From positions 70,755,468 through 70,819,467 of the forward strand of contig NC_088796.1 in the NCBI RefSeq assembly GCF_011386835.1: 64,000 nt of DNA, given 5' to 3'. The notes beneath the pieces are model-generated. The model ran no database searches. It saw only the letters and a program-made list of their open reading frames with translations, and was not told the origin of the DNA. Positions within the stretch are counted from its first letter, which is position 1, and each line of letters begins with the position of its first letter. Below are positions 33,273 to 45,391 of this stretch, piece by piece. The position numbers and the translations under genes are program-made. The stretch comes from Chrysemys picta bellii. Taxonomy: Eukaryota; Chordata; Testudines; Emydidae.

Positions 33273-36200
33273 AATAGGTTCAAAGCAGTAGGAAGAGGAA
33301 GGGATGGGGACATTGACATGCTAGAAGGGCTGGTGAGGGGCATGGGAGAATTGAGAAGAACAGTGAGCCATGCAGAGTGTAGTTGGTGGTAAAGGGGCTG
33401 AAGAGAACAGGTTGGGAGCACCAATAATCAGGAAACAAAAGAATGCTGATGTCACTTGAGCCTAGGGGTTCTGAATACTGATGATGATCTGCCCTAGCTC
33501 CCACAGAGGGAAGTTCTCTGCTCCCCACTTACTGCTGATCTGCCTCTGTAGCCTAAGATTTAGGGAAAGGGGAGGAATTGGGGAGCAGATGCCTCAGGAA
33601 TTAATAATTATTGTTTTGTTAATTTAAAATAGGGTTATGGTTGTTTAAAGGTGAAAGAAATGTCCACACTGGTGCAATGCAATTTATTCTGTTGCTTTTT
33701 GCTCCAAAGGCAGATGAGTTTTCTTCTTTAAATATACAAGTTCTTTAAACATACACTGTACACTTTTATCTGTAAATCAAGCATTATTTTATCAATTGTT
33801 TCAAAATTACTAAACCACAATGCTTCCAACCCGCTACTCAATACCATCAAATCTGCTTAGAATTTACAACAATATAATTTATTTTTAAGATGTAAGAAGG
33901 TCCAAATTCAATCCTCCATTTAATGGATTTTGTAAAATTCTTTTAACTGTATTTCAATGTAATTTCCATCTCCATAACTTCTAATCGTTTAGATATTTAT
34001 GCCCAGATAGGATGCACTCTCTTTTGCAATGCCAAGCCAGGGAACAGGAATTGAGTTATCAGATTAGCTAATACAATTTCTGGCAGTGACTGTAATAAAA
34101 TATAATTAACAACTTGGAATTTATGAGCCTCGTCTTTTAACAATATAAATATTTTTTGTATTATAATGTTAGAATTTCAACAAAACACTCCAGTGCATGA
34201 ATTATATTGTATTAATTTACTTTTCAGAGTCATATTGCTTTTCTAGTCTCCTGTTTCTCAGTTCTTTTGATATTACAGTCCAATGTTTGTGGTATCACAA
34301 TCTGCCAGCTGACTTCTGGCTATGGGGGAAGGGAAAATGATTAGAACTGGCAGGGACAGTGCATGGAAAAATATTACAATCTGTGCTTCTGCTAATTTTA
34401 AAGCATGGGATTAAGAATCAGGTAACACTGGTTCTCTCCCTGCCTCTCACACAGATTTTGTATGACTTTGTGTAAATCGCTTAATCTCACTGTACCTCAC
34501 TTACACTATCTGTAAAATGGAGATATTACTACCAATCTATCTCAAATATACTGAGACACATAATTTAGGTTTTCAACTTGATTTCAGATCCTCAGATGAA
34601 AAAGCACTGAATCTTGGTCTGTATAATTGTGCTGAATACATACAAATCTGGAGCTTTCACCAGCCAGACAGATTCCCCTTTTCATAATGTCTTTCTATCA
34701 CGAAGCTCATTTAGTTCAGTATATGCATGTGAGTGACACACACACAGGATCTGATTTTCAGTCTAGGCCTCCTTTGCTTGCCCATGAATTGTGAGCGCAA
34801 ATAATGAGGAATGCAATTTTACACTCAATAATTTGTATTCATAATTTGTGAGAAGAAAAAGGGCTCAAAACCATTTTGTTTTTTTAAGGAAAAATTTAAA
34901 ATCCCAGGATTCCTGTGTATTATTTAAATTACTTGCATGTAGGGACATTTCAAATGGCGTTCTATTCTAAAATGGCACAATGCATTTTTACAGTAATTGC
35001 CCGTGCTTATTATGTCTCTGAGATTCCATATAAAATTTGATTAGTTTACAAATAAAATGGAGTTCAGGTGATGATACATGAGAAGGAAAGGGCCCATTTT
35101 GATTCTCAGAGCAAAGATTGAGTTTGCATGTTTGGCTAGTAGAAAATAAATAAATTGTTGAATTTCTAAAATGAGCATATCTGATTTAGTAATGACTGGG
35201 ATGTAACATGGAGATCCTATAATGCCATTTTTATAGTTCCTTTACCAGAGTTAAACTATACAGTACCAAAAGTGGCTGAGTGAACTCCCACTAATATGAA
35301 AACCATAGCTTGTCACTCATTCAGTAAAATCTGGTGATAAGGGACTTGCTTTGAGTATATTATTAGATAACCCATTTTCCTATAGGCTCATTCATAAACC
35401 CAGGAAGAGAATGAGATGATAGGATGAAAAAGGAGCCCAACTGGTTACCATAACACTAGTAGCTTACTGTAAGTCTGATTCCTTAAGGTTCAATAGCATT
35501 TCAGAGGCTTAGGGAAGATTTCTTCCAGTTAGACATTAATTTTTGTTACATTCAGTTTCAACAAAGCGGTGAATTCAAATTGAAGTATGTGCTTCTCCCA
35601 AAATATTTATTTCCACATTATAGTTTTAGAACAGAGAGGTATCTATTTTGCTAATATAAACATTGGTTTGATGTCAAAAGTCACTTTGATAACTAAACTA
35701 CATTTTAGAAATGGAAGAGTTAGGCAAGTTCTTTGACCAAGAAAATTGCCCCATGTGATAACATGACTGATTCACATTTTTCAGAGCTCTTGCCCCACCC
35801 CATATTTACACCAGATAGAGTCAAGGCAGCAATTTCTCACATATGGGGCACTCTGTACTGGATGATGTGAAATTGTAAGGAGCTCTCCTAACCACACCAG
35901 GAATTGTACAGATTATCCTTGGACTGGATTTACTGCTGAAATGTCTCATTTCCTGGACAATGGATTAGCAAAAATCACAGTAACTAGAAATTCCTGGCTT
36001 ACTACACTTCTGTGGCCACAACAAGCACAGAAGCCACAGAACAGCTACCAAATACCAGGAATGCTCAACCCTATCTCATCCCTCTTTTACCACCACTTTT
36101 TGTTTGGAGATGCTGGCTGATGTTTGTTAAACACTGAGTGTCTTTAAAACAAACCATACACCAGAAACTAGTGAAGCAGGTTTTAGTGCAGACTAGTCAC

Positions 36201-38379
36201 CCAGAAAAGATTTGTCAGAAAGAGCAGCTGACTCCACAGAAGAGCTGGAAACTCTGGTCTTGAGACATGTTCTCCCTCTAGAAAACCTATTGTTTTCTTT
36301 CATCATTGGGGAGTTCTGGTCTGACAGTCTTGAGTGAGTCTGTCAGACTGGAACTCCTGTTAGGAGGGTTAGGATCTCTTAGAGAACCTGGGAGAAATGG
36401 AGTGAAGTGCAGAGGTTGCCATGTGTGTATACTTTTATTATTAAACACATATAACAAAAAGAGTAGTCTGTAAAGTGCTTAGGCTCCTTTTGAGATGACA
36501 AGTTATAAATACTGTAAACTCACGATATTGTTATTATAGGATTATACTACTCCCATTAGGGAATTCCATGCAACTGTCAACAGTGTAAACATATATTAAT
36601 AATAAAATAAAAAACTAAATTCTGGATTCAACCCTATTATTGTGATATCTGCAGGGTAATTTTTTAACAAAAAAATTATGACGACAGCAGTCCAAATGAC
36701 ACAATACACATGATTTCAACATCTGGTAATAACGAAAACTTTTTAAATCTCCATCTGATATCTCTGCAGGAAGAGTAATTTCATAAAACCACTATGCTTT
36801 ATTCTGAAAATTAAGATCAATAGGAGGAAAAAAATGTTATGATAAATGTCATGCTACACTGCAGTTAGATTTAGTTTTAAAAGTCTTGTGTGAACCACAT
36901 TAGATTCTGACTGTTCCCTTCTTTAGGTTAAAAGGAAATATTCAGACTGATTTAAAATGTCATTTTTAATTTCTTATATTGTCAGTTTCAGTCTCATATA
37001 AGACAACACTCCCATGAGACTGAAATTTTTTTTGACAGAATTAACCTTCTTACTGCTGTCTCAAGTAAACCCTTTTGAGACTATTTCTTCACAGAAACTA
37101 TCACCTTTTTGACTAATTTGCACAATGGTACTATTATGCTCATTCCACGTAGGGACAGTAGTTCAAGTGTCTAAAGACATGTTAGCCAATCACTCTCATG
37201 AAATCTTATTACTCGGGAGTATTACTATGTAACATTCTGAATGCAGCATGATTGTTACCCATTCCTGATCGGAATCAATTTAACTTTTATACTGGACTAT
37301 GATACACAAGAAAATGGATTTAGCACGAAACATACCAATAATATAGAAATATAAGATTTTAAAGCAATTTCCACAGGATTAAGAGAATAACTCATCCGTG
37401 AAAAGTGATTATAATAATTATTTCACTTGCAAAAGGAATAAGTACTAAAACTCAATTGCATGGACTTTCCTAGTTCTTATACAAACATAATTACCGATAT
37501 TCACAAAACCAGGAAGCTATGCCTGGGGGATGTGGGAGGCAGTCTCTGTGTTGAGGAGTGTGCTTTCAAGAAAGGTAAAGTCTCTATGAAGCCAGGCTGA
37601 ACATCAGCTTTGAAGCTTTGGTATGTAAACTTCCATGTGTAAATTATCTTGTGGAAGAAATGAAGAGACTCAATCCACATTTTAAACAAGACTTTGACAA
37701 GACAGAAGCCAATAGGAAATTACTTCTCTCATGTACAGCAGCCATCTGATTTACTCCATGGCTAAAATAATATTTAAATAGATTAACACCATCACTGGAT
37801 ATGATCAGCACATATATACTGAAAGTATCATTTACTGGTGTAGGTCAAATGACCTAATCATTTCATTTATATTGAAAGCAATGGCATGATTTATTGAACA
37901 GGGGCTAGAGGCTTTCTTTGAACATCTTTACTGGAAGGAATGGCGTTAGTCAGATCAGGCAGAACAATTTCACATGCATAAAGCTTTATAGGGAAAATAC
38001 TGAGCTACATGACTATTATATCTTCAGCACCAGTAATTTCAAACACAATTTGGATCTCTACAAGTAAATCTGCTCTTGCAGGAACCAGAATATTAGACAT
38101 ATACTGGGGGAAGCGAAAGGTTGTATTTGTAAAGAACAGCTTGATACAAAAAGATGGACCAATACAAGTTTGTTTGAGCAACAAGAGTCAAATCTGTACA
38201 TCACAATAATAGCAGCATCACTAATTGACATAACCTTTGCTAACTGGGATATAGCACAACCAATATTTGCAGAGGCAGCAACAAGAAGTTCTACATAAAG
38301 ACTTTAGGTTGGCACTGACAACAGACTATATTCTATTACCAAGCAGGCTGTACAGGTTAGCATGGTGGCAAGATAATGC
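33273..38379. other. 5-kb repeat-poor, AT-rich intronic block
   Basis: The longest stretch in the window with almost no recognised transposon. The one exception is a MIR-like piece at about 34430-34560. No convincing exon was found on either strand. Small palindromes occur at about 36312-36355 (TTCTGGTCTGACAG arms) and 36986-37027 (TTTCAGTCTCAT arms). Confidence 0.45.
34430..34560 (+). repeat. MIR-like SINE fragment
   Basis: TGTGTAAATCGCTTAATCTC, TGTACCTCAC, then ATCTGTAAAATGGAGATATT and ACTACCAATCTATCTCA follow the MIR core layout. Confidence 0.6.
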
Positions 38380-38389
38380 AGAGGATTCT

Positions 38390-38580
38390 GCTTTACTATG
38401 TATTTCTACATTACAGCTGGGAGTGAACCTTCCAGCCCAAACAGACAAACTTGTGCTAGTGGGGCTCAAGCTATCATGCTAAAAACAGCAGTATGGACTT
38501 TGCAGCTTGGGCTGGAGCTCAGGCTCCCAAGTCCAGGGGGTCAGGTGCGCTTGAGAGCACCTAAAGTTAGAAAATGCCAG
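38390..38580. repeat. TIR MITE fragment related to the 55.5-kb foldback
   Basis: CATTACAGCTGGGAGTGAAC, then GTGCTAGTGGGGCTCAAGCT, ATGCTAAAAACAGCAGTATG and CTTGGGCTGGAGCTCAGGCT. The GCTAAAAA(T/C)AGCAGT core is shared with 55491-55835. Confidence 0.5.
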
Positions 38581-38599
38581 AGTTAAGGTTGACTTAATT

Positions 38600-39290
38600 C
38601 ATTGTGCATACGGAGTATGAGACAGTCTTTAATTACATGATCACATACTATTGTTTCCACAGGATCCCCTGCATTCCCTGTCCCTGCTGGCTCCCAGTCC
38701 CCATCTCCCCTCCCTGGGTTCCTCGTCTAATCTCCTCCCCTTGTCTCTCAGCAGCTCTTTGCCCAGCCAGTCCTCTGAACTTCTCATTGGAGGTCTTCCT
38801 TCCCCTCCCTCCACTGGTTTCCATCCCCCCCTCTAATGCCAGCTACTCGTTCTTCTCTGTCTCCCTCTACCAGCTCCCACCCCCCATTTCCCTCCCCAGC
38901 TCCCAGCTCCTTGCCCAGCAAATATCAATGTCTTCCATCCCCGCAAACTCTCAATTTCCTTTCCCCACCTGTGGCACTACCAGCATCTAGTCGTAGTTGG
39001 ACTCTTTCCTACCCCAGGTCCATCTCTGGGCCCATCTGTATTTGAATCAGGCAGTTTCTGCCTCCACACTGCTTGGGTCCAGGAGCAAGTCACTGAGAGC
39101 ACAGACTCCCTGCTCTCAGTTCCAGTACCTGGCCCCAGCCTGGCTCTGAGCAGCCCAGATCTGCAACTGCAAGCAACTCCTGCTAAACCATGAGCTGGAG
39201 CATGCTAGGTGCAGATGGATTCTTCAGAGCTCTTAAGAGCTATTAAGCTCTTGCAAATCTCTAGTGACCATGTGAACTGCGATTTTTCAA
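38600..39290. other. Pyrimidine-rich unique DNA
   Basis: The C/T-rich run at about 38665-38990 gives open frames rich in Pro/Ser/Leu. No gene evidence. Confidence 0.4.
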
Positions 39291-39300
39291 AAGTTTATAA

Positions 39301-39582
39301 CAGGGGTCGGCAACCTTTCAGAAGTGGTGTGCTGAATCTTCATTTATTCACTCTAATTTAAGGTTTCGCGTGCCAGTAATACATTTTAACGTTTTTAGAA
39401 GGTCTCTTTCTCTAAGTCTATAATATATAACTAAGCTATTGTTGTATGTAAAGTAAATAAGGTTTTTAAAATGTTTAAGAAGCTTCATTTAAGATGAAAT
39501 TAAAATCCAGAGCCCCCGAACCGGTGGCCAGGACCCGCGCAATGTGAGTGCCACTGAAAATCAGCTCGCTTGCCTATCCCTG
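39301..39582. mobile_element. hAT-like MITE, 282 bp, perfect 8-bp TSD
   Basis: Ends are CAGGGGTCGGCAACCTTTC and, reversed, CAGGGATAGGCAAGCGAGC. The 8-bp duplication GTTTATAA is perfect at 39293-39300 and 39583-39590. The interior is AT-rich and non-coding. Confidence 0.88.
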
Positions 39583-39590
39583 GTTTATAA

Positions 39591-40838
39591 CTTGGCCAAA
39601 TCTGGGCAGATTTTCACTGGTATGGCAAAAGAAACATCCCTGACACAAAGGCCACTCCCCTGGAAAATTTCAAGTCTCTGCTCCAAAGCTTTGGGGTGAT
39701 AGATATTTCCAAAGCAAAGATCGCCAGAATTTAACATGGGCAAAACAAGGTATTTTTCACTAGCCTTGTTCTTGGAATCATCAGAACCATTTTTGGCCGT
39801 AATTTTTCAATTCTGGCCTGACAGACACTTGGCTTGAAAAATTTCAAGCTAAATGGTTAAAATTTGGAAAAATTATAAGCAACTGAAACCAGTATCTTTA
39901 TAATGGGAAGTGTTGGGCAATCTTAAGAAGAGCCGGTGCTTCCAGCCCCACCTACAATACAATAATAATTATATACTTTGCCATTATTCATTAGTTGGAG
40001 TGATAGTCTATATATACACAAGTCTGCTTATTTTAGATTTTTAAAAAAACACTTTATAATAAAGATTAAATATTATGTCAAAAACTTGGGAAACGGTATT
40101 AATGTTTATAAATATTTAATATGCCAGGACAAAGCTGATACTCTAATAGGTATAAGTTGGTTCTACTTTCTTTTTCCTCCATTGTCTGTACTGCAATGGA
40201 AACATTACATTAATTGTTCTTTACAATAAATGTTACGCTCACCAACAAATTTGTCAGTAGTAAATAAAAAAATACAACTGAGCAACAGAAATATGTACTG
40301 ATATAAATGTTTTCAAAATAAATATTGTTTTAGAAAAAGTCACCTAATACACGATATTGGTAAATATCAAGTAATACCAACAGTTATTCTTGAATTATCA
40401 CATAACACCAACTACCCATTTATCTGGGTTAGAATTATTCCATCCTAAACTGAAGAGACATTTGGCCACTGTAGATGCAATTGACTGCATACCAAAATTA
40501 AGGTACAAAATTTAGTTTAAAAAAATAAAACACAAATAGCAATACATTTATTTTTAAGCTACAATTTAAATTTAAAACACGCATATTTTAAATTTAGTTT
40601 AAAAATGAAACACAAATAGCAACAAAACAATCACTCCTGCTTCAACCTCAAAATAATGTCCACATGCTACATCCAAATACTTACATATGTATTTTTAAAA
40701 TATTCTGTACAGCATATATTTGCAATGTACTATATAGATTTTTTTTAACAAACATTAAGGCATGGAACTTGAAAGCAATTCAACAGCACAAAGCAACACT
40801 GTACAACATTTCAGAACATGAAATGAAAAAGTATACTG
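39591..40838. other. AT-rich DNA with local imperfect duplication
   Basis: Two similar AT-rich pieces (TTTAGTTTAAAA and AAACACAAATAGCAA; about 40511-40545 and 40596-40625) suggest a local duplication. Nothing else recognised. Confidence 0.4.
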
Positions 40839-40926
40839 GGGCAGATCTACCAGTGGTGTAAACTGTCATAGCTTCATTGAATTTTCATAGCTATGAAAAT
40901 TTATACCCGCTGAGGATCTGCCCCAT
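40839..40926. repeat. Short palindromic MITE
   Basis: The left end TGGGGCAGATCTACCAGTGG and the right end, reversed TGGGGCAGATCCTCAGCGGG, enclose AT-rich arms (TTTTCATAGCTATGAAAA at the centre). About 88 bp. Confidence 0.65.
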
Positions 40927-41004
40927 TGTTTACAGCTTAAGCTGCAGGGGTAATTATACTGCCAGATTTAGAATCTGATCACCATGGGATCCTTAAATGA
41001 GCAG

Positions 41005-41275
41005 AAATATTATTATTTATATTCCCATAATGCCTGCAGGCCTCACTGTGCTAGGCATTGTAAAAACACCTAAAGAGAGAGTATCTCTGAGCAGGACTGT
41101 CCCAGAGGAATTTAAGTTATAAACATAGAAAGGGTGATGAGAAGGAATCAGAGGCATAGAGAAGGGAAAGGACTTGCCCATAGTCACACAAATAGACCAG
41201 TAGCGAGCAGGAAATAGTATCCAGGTTTCCTGAGTGTCAATTCAGTGCCCTATCTACCAGACCCTGCTGCTTCCC
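41005..41275 (+). repeat. Old SINE-like element (MIR/CORE-like tail)
   Basis: The head has TATTATTTATATTCCCATAA, then CTGTGCTAGGCATTGTAAAA. The tail has GGACTTGCCCATAGTCACAC, AGCAGGAAATAG, then CAGTGCCCTATCTACCAGAC. This order matches a widespread old sauropsid SINE. Diverged. Confidence 0.5.
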
Positions 41276-41279
41276 CCTA

Positions 41280-43728
41280 GTCAAGACCTAAACCCCAGAG
41301 AAAATAGAACAGGATTAATTTAACATTCTTACAATTCTTAGGGGTTAAAAAAAAATTACATCTTTTCAGTAGCACTTATTTGCAACAACAGCAATAAAAA
41401 AAAAAGACAGTATAATTTATTCAACTTTACAATAAATACACAATTTATTGTATCTATGTACACAACTATATCTCTATAGATATAATTCAGTGTGTGTACA
41501 GAATATATTTGTTCAATGTTTTTTAATTTGGCATGATTGAACTAGAAAATTTATTTCAGTCATAAAAAAATAAATCCAATCAATATTTTCATTTTACTAC
41601 AAAATTTTAATCCTAGAAGTCAACAACAGAGTTGATCTCTTAACATGTGATCTTATTGAACACATCTACTGTTATTTGGGTTTCTTTAAAAGAATATCTA
41701 AATAATTCATGCAGACAGAAGACTCATTTATATGGCAAACCTTGATATAGGACTAATGCACTGTGCCTCCTCATGTCTCAGAAATTAAGTCAGCAACACT
41801 ATCCAAATCTACCTCCCTCTTTCACACAGAATCCTCAAATTCAGAGAACACTGTATCTCCCCACAGAGTGTGTTTGCACTGACATATTATTACTGTATGT
41901 TAAAGGGGAGCTCCTACAGGTTTTCCCGTTGTGTTTAGAAATCAACAGTTCCCAGCACACAAGTACAAACTGAAAATTTAACTGATACACAGTGTCACAT
42001 CATTAATAACACTTCTTAACCGACTGAAAACAATAGCAGTGACATATCAACAAGAACACATTCTGTGTCTTAATATTACATTGGTCTACTGTACCACAGT
42101 AGAATCAACATCTCACTATACCCTTACAATAATCATCCAATTTCATATCCAAATCCTTCCTCTTCTCCTCCACAATTTTGTTTCTGCTACCTGGTAACTC
42201 TGCAATCCACATCCAGCTCAGAGCAAACAAACAAATTCTGAAAGACAGACACCATCCTCCAGCTTTGGTTTGGGCCTTGATAGCTCCAGGGCTGATCACT
42301 TAAAACCATGATTTTCTCTTCCCACAAAGGTTGAGGGGATCTCTTGATCTTTAGCTAAAAAAAACAAAAAAAACAAACCTTTCCTAAGTAATGAGTTTCT
42401 GGCACTATAGATCTAGGGATAAAAACATTAAACCTCGTTAAAAACGTTTAGGGAATCCAGTACGTTGTGAATGTTACTCTCCCGATATACATTTGTCCTT
42501 ATTAAATCTCCAGGCCAGGGGCATTTTTTCAAATGTTCTGTCTTAATAGCTGGAAATATTTTAATATCAGGCAGATAAGTTACATAATCTTTGCCATTTT
42601 TTCATTAGGAGTCTGGAGAATAGCATTATCTGCACTGACAGCGTCTGGGCATTTGAGTAATCTTTTTATAGTACTTCAATTTAATAACATCCAAGCCTGA
42701 AACACTGTGTGCCTGATAAGCAGCTCATACAAATCCAGAAAGTAAATGTTCTTTGAAGTTCGTATGGTTTTTACACCGGAAATACCATGCATCAGTCACA
42801 CTGGAAATGACATGCACAGGTCATGCCAAAAATGCAACCCCTCAGACAGATAAAGGATCTGAGCTCATGTTCTAACCCAGATTTCTAAATTGGCAGCACA
42901 GCACCCTGATAACATGCCATCAAGCCAGCCTGACTAAGACAATCTGTTAATAAACTGTGGCATCACAGGAATGTCTCATCTCCCCCTCTTTTAAAAGGAT
43001 ACTTACTTTCATCTATGCAATGCATCATAAGTGATCACAATAAAGCATAAAAATAAATTAGATTTAGCAAAGTTATGAATAACCAGGATTAAAGTTTATC
43101 TGATCTGCAAGTTACATCCAGACTTCCTGGCTACCATCCCTGAGCTCTACCATTAAGATTCTCTGCTCGAATCCCCTCCTTAAATTGGATATCTGCAATA
43201 AGGTGAGATCTACCATAACTCTTTAAGTGATGTGGTTATACTATCTCTCTACTGTCTAAGCATCCATTAGGACAACAGTCTTGAAAGGGTTTAACTCTGA
43301 ATCCTTTGTAAGGTTTAACCTTGAATAAAATCCTGCCATTCAATACGGAGTGGAGCAAAGAGAAAAGATATGGGGCTTAGCTTACCCATAAAGGCACAGA
43401 GGGTGCAAATTGCACCTCACTGTCTCTAGGGAAGCTGAACCAGTGCTCTAAGGTGATACAGAACATTCTGTCTCTCACATGCTTGGCTGGCTGCTTCTTG
43501 CTCACATGCTCTATGTGTAACTGATGGCCCTATCTTAGGTCAGGAAGGCATTTCCCCCAGGTCAGATAGGCAGTGATTTAGCTCCCCCCACCGCCCCGCA
43601 CCTCCCTCTGAAGCATGGAACATGGGTCACCTGCCAGAATTAACTGGGTACATCTCATTTAATCAATCCCCTGCCACTGCAGGGTCTTGGTGTACCTGTT
43701 CTCTCCCTTTGGCACACAGTAGCTTAGG
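41280..43728. other. AT-rich unique DNA
   Basis: No exon, RNA gene or clear transposon recognised. Confidence 0.4.
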
Positions 43729-43731
43729 CTA

Positions 43732-44032
43732 CATGTACACTACAAGCTTGGGGTGTAATTCCCCTGCTCGTGTATGCATACTTGTGCTCGCTCTCAACAG
43801 CACGAGTACAAACAGCAGCGTAGCCACGGTAGCATTGATAGCAGCACGGCGGAGCCATGGGGAGTACAACCCCGTCTGAAACTGATGGGAATGTATTTGG
43901 CACAGCTCAGCCATGCCTGCGCTGCCACTACCAGTGCTACGCTGCTATTTATATTTGTGGGTGCTAGCGCAAGTATGTGAACGCAGGCAGGGGAATCACG
44001 CCCCTAGCTCATAGTGTACACGTAGCCGTAGT
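43732..44032. repeat. Long-TIR foldback MITE, about 300 bp
   Basis: The left end GGCTACATGTACACTACAAG, then TGTAATTCCCCTGCTCG, pairs with the reversed right end GGCTACGTGTACACTATGAG, then CGTGATTCCCCTGCCTGCG, over about 45 bp. Inner arms around GCAGCGTAGCCACGGTAGCA and GCCACTACCAGTGCTACGCTG also pair. The terminal ATTCCC motif is shared with the 55491 element. TSD unclear. Confidence 0.7.
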
Positions 44033-44080
44033 CTCCTCAGGGTTCTAATACTTTGGTCTAACTGGGGTTGTTGGGTTTTG

Positions 44081-44180
44081 CATGCAGATGGGCTGGGTGG
44101 TGATGGTGGCCTATGATATACAGGAGATCAAACTACATGGTCTAATGGTCCCTTCTGGCCTTCAAATCTATGTGATATGG
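44081..44180 (+). repeat. CR1-type LINE 3' end
   Basis: TATACAGGAGATCAAACTAC, ATGGTCTAATGGTCCCTTCT, GGCCTTCAAATCTATGTG is the end of a turtle/crocodilian CR1 subfamily. Confidence 0.65.
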
Positions 44181-44751
44181 TACCCTGATTCAATGTGCAA
44201 GTTCCACCGTGCAATGAATCAGGTCCATTTGTTTAATCTGATTTAACGTACAGGATATTCAATACCAGGCTAAGATAAACTACCCATGAAATGCAAAGAG
44301 CCAAATGTGACCCTTGGTTCAAGAAGTTCTCTCACTAATGTCAGTCATTAGTGGCCCCTGGGAGTTCAACATGCACATAGGAAGGCAGAAGTTTGCCTTA
44401 CATGTATAAGTGAAGGAGAGAGAAATTTTGAAGAAAGAGAGGATAAACAGGAAAAGAAATTCTATGCAGTTGACATATAAAACACAAATTACAGGCCCAG
44501 TACTTTGAGATGCTGAGCACTTCCTAATACAGTATATGCCCGATTTTCCAAAACTCTATTATCTGATCATCCACATTATCCAAATCCCTTCCTCATTCTC
44601 CATGCTGGGGGACAACAAGGAAGGTATTTGGATAATGCAGAGGTCTGAACAACAAAGAAGAGACTCCCAGCCACAGGAAGGCCACCCTGCTGCTGAATGG
44701 CTCCTACGGTGGTGCATGGAGCCACCTACAGCCCTGCTATCATGGGACTGA

Positions 44752-44997
44752 GGATATGTCTACACAGAGATTAAAAAAACCTGTGGCTTGCCCACCTGGG
44801 TCAGCTGACTCTCAGGGCTCCAGGAGTGAAAAACTGCCATGTAGACATTTGAGCTCAGTCTGGAGCCTGAGGTGTGAGACCCTGCGAGGCTCCAGCCTGA
44901 GTGAGACCAGCTACACACCAATTTTTAGCACTGCAGCCTGAGTCAGCTGACCCGGACCAGCCATGGGTCTTTTATCCATGTGTAGACATGCCCTATG
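44752..44997. repeat. Foldback MITE nested in the Tigger-like element
   Basis: The left end GGATATGTCTACACAGAG, then TGGGTCAGCTGAC, pairs with the reversed right end ATAGGGCATGTCTACACATG, then CCGGGTCAGCTGACTC, over nearly 60 bp. The interior has GGAGCCTGAGGTGTGAGACC. A relative sits at 59566-59745. Confidence 0.75.
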
Positions 44998-45154
44998 TGC
45001 TCCCTGCACTGCTGCAGGGCTGGTGACACCCAATCCTGCAGGAGTCAGGTGCAGGTAAGACTGCAGTCCTGGCAGGACAGAGCAGAGTCCTGGCCACAGG
45101 TCTCTGCTCTGCCCTGCCAGGACTGTAATCTCCCCAACCTCCACCCTTGGCACC

Positions 45155-45386
45155 TATACACTAACATGGGGGTACAGATTTTATTCAGATAATCAGGAGT
45201 TCAGATATTCAAGAGAGCAGGAGCAGCAGTGCAGGGAGCCCTCCCCAGCTCTGCTGTCGCAGGAGGAAGGGAGGAGGATCATGACAGCAGGGCTGCAGTA
45301 GGTTTCCTGCACTGCTGCTCCTGCCTTCTTGAATATCTGAACTCTTGATTATCTGAATAAAATCTGTACCCCCATGTTAGTGTATA
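45155..45386. repeat. 81-bp near-perfect inverted repeat (hairpin)
   Basis: Arms 45155-45235 and 45306-45386 are reverse complements over 81 bp with about three mismatches, around a 70-bp GC-rich loop. The right arm is the terminal region of the Tigger-like element, so the left arm is an inverted internal copy of that terminus. Confidence 0.88.
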
Positions 45387-45391
45387 CTGTA

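Larger units (their letters stand above)
44530..45389. mobile_element. Tigger/pogo-like composite transposon with TA duplication
   Basis: The left end is CAGTATATGCCCG and the reversed right end CAGTATACACTAAC. TA flanks both sides (44528-44529, 45390-45391). The interior has TTATCTGATCATCCACATTA-type motifs near the left end and ATTCAGATAATC-type motifs near the right. A second MITE is nested at 44752-44997, and an 81-bp inverted copy of the right end lies internally (45155-45235). No transposase survives. Confidence 0.65.

Noticed and set aside
38604..39045. Overlapping Pro/Ser/Leu-rich plus-strand frames
   Set aside because: They follow a pyrimidine-rich run, are open in several frames and have no domain or splice support.
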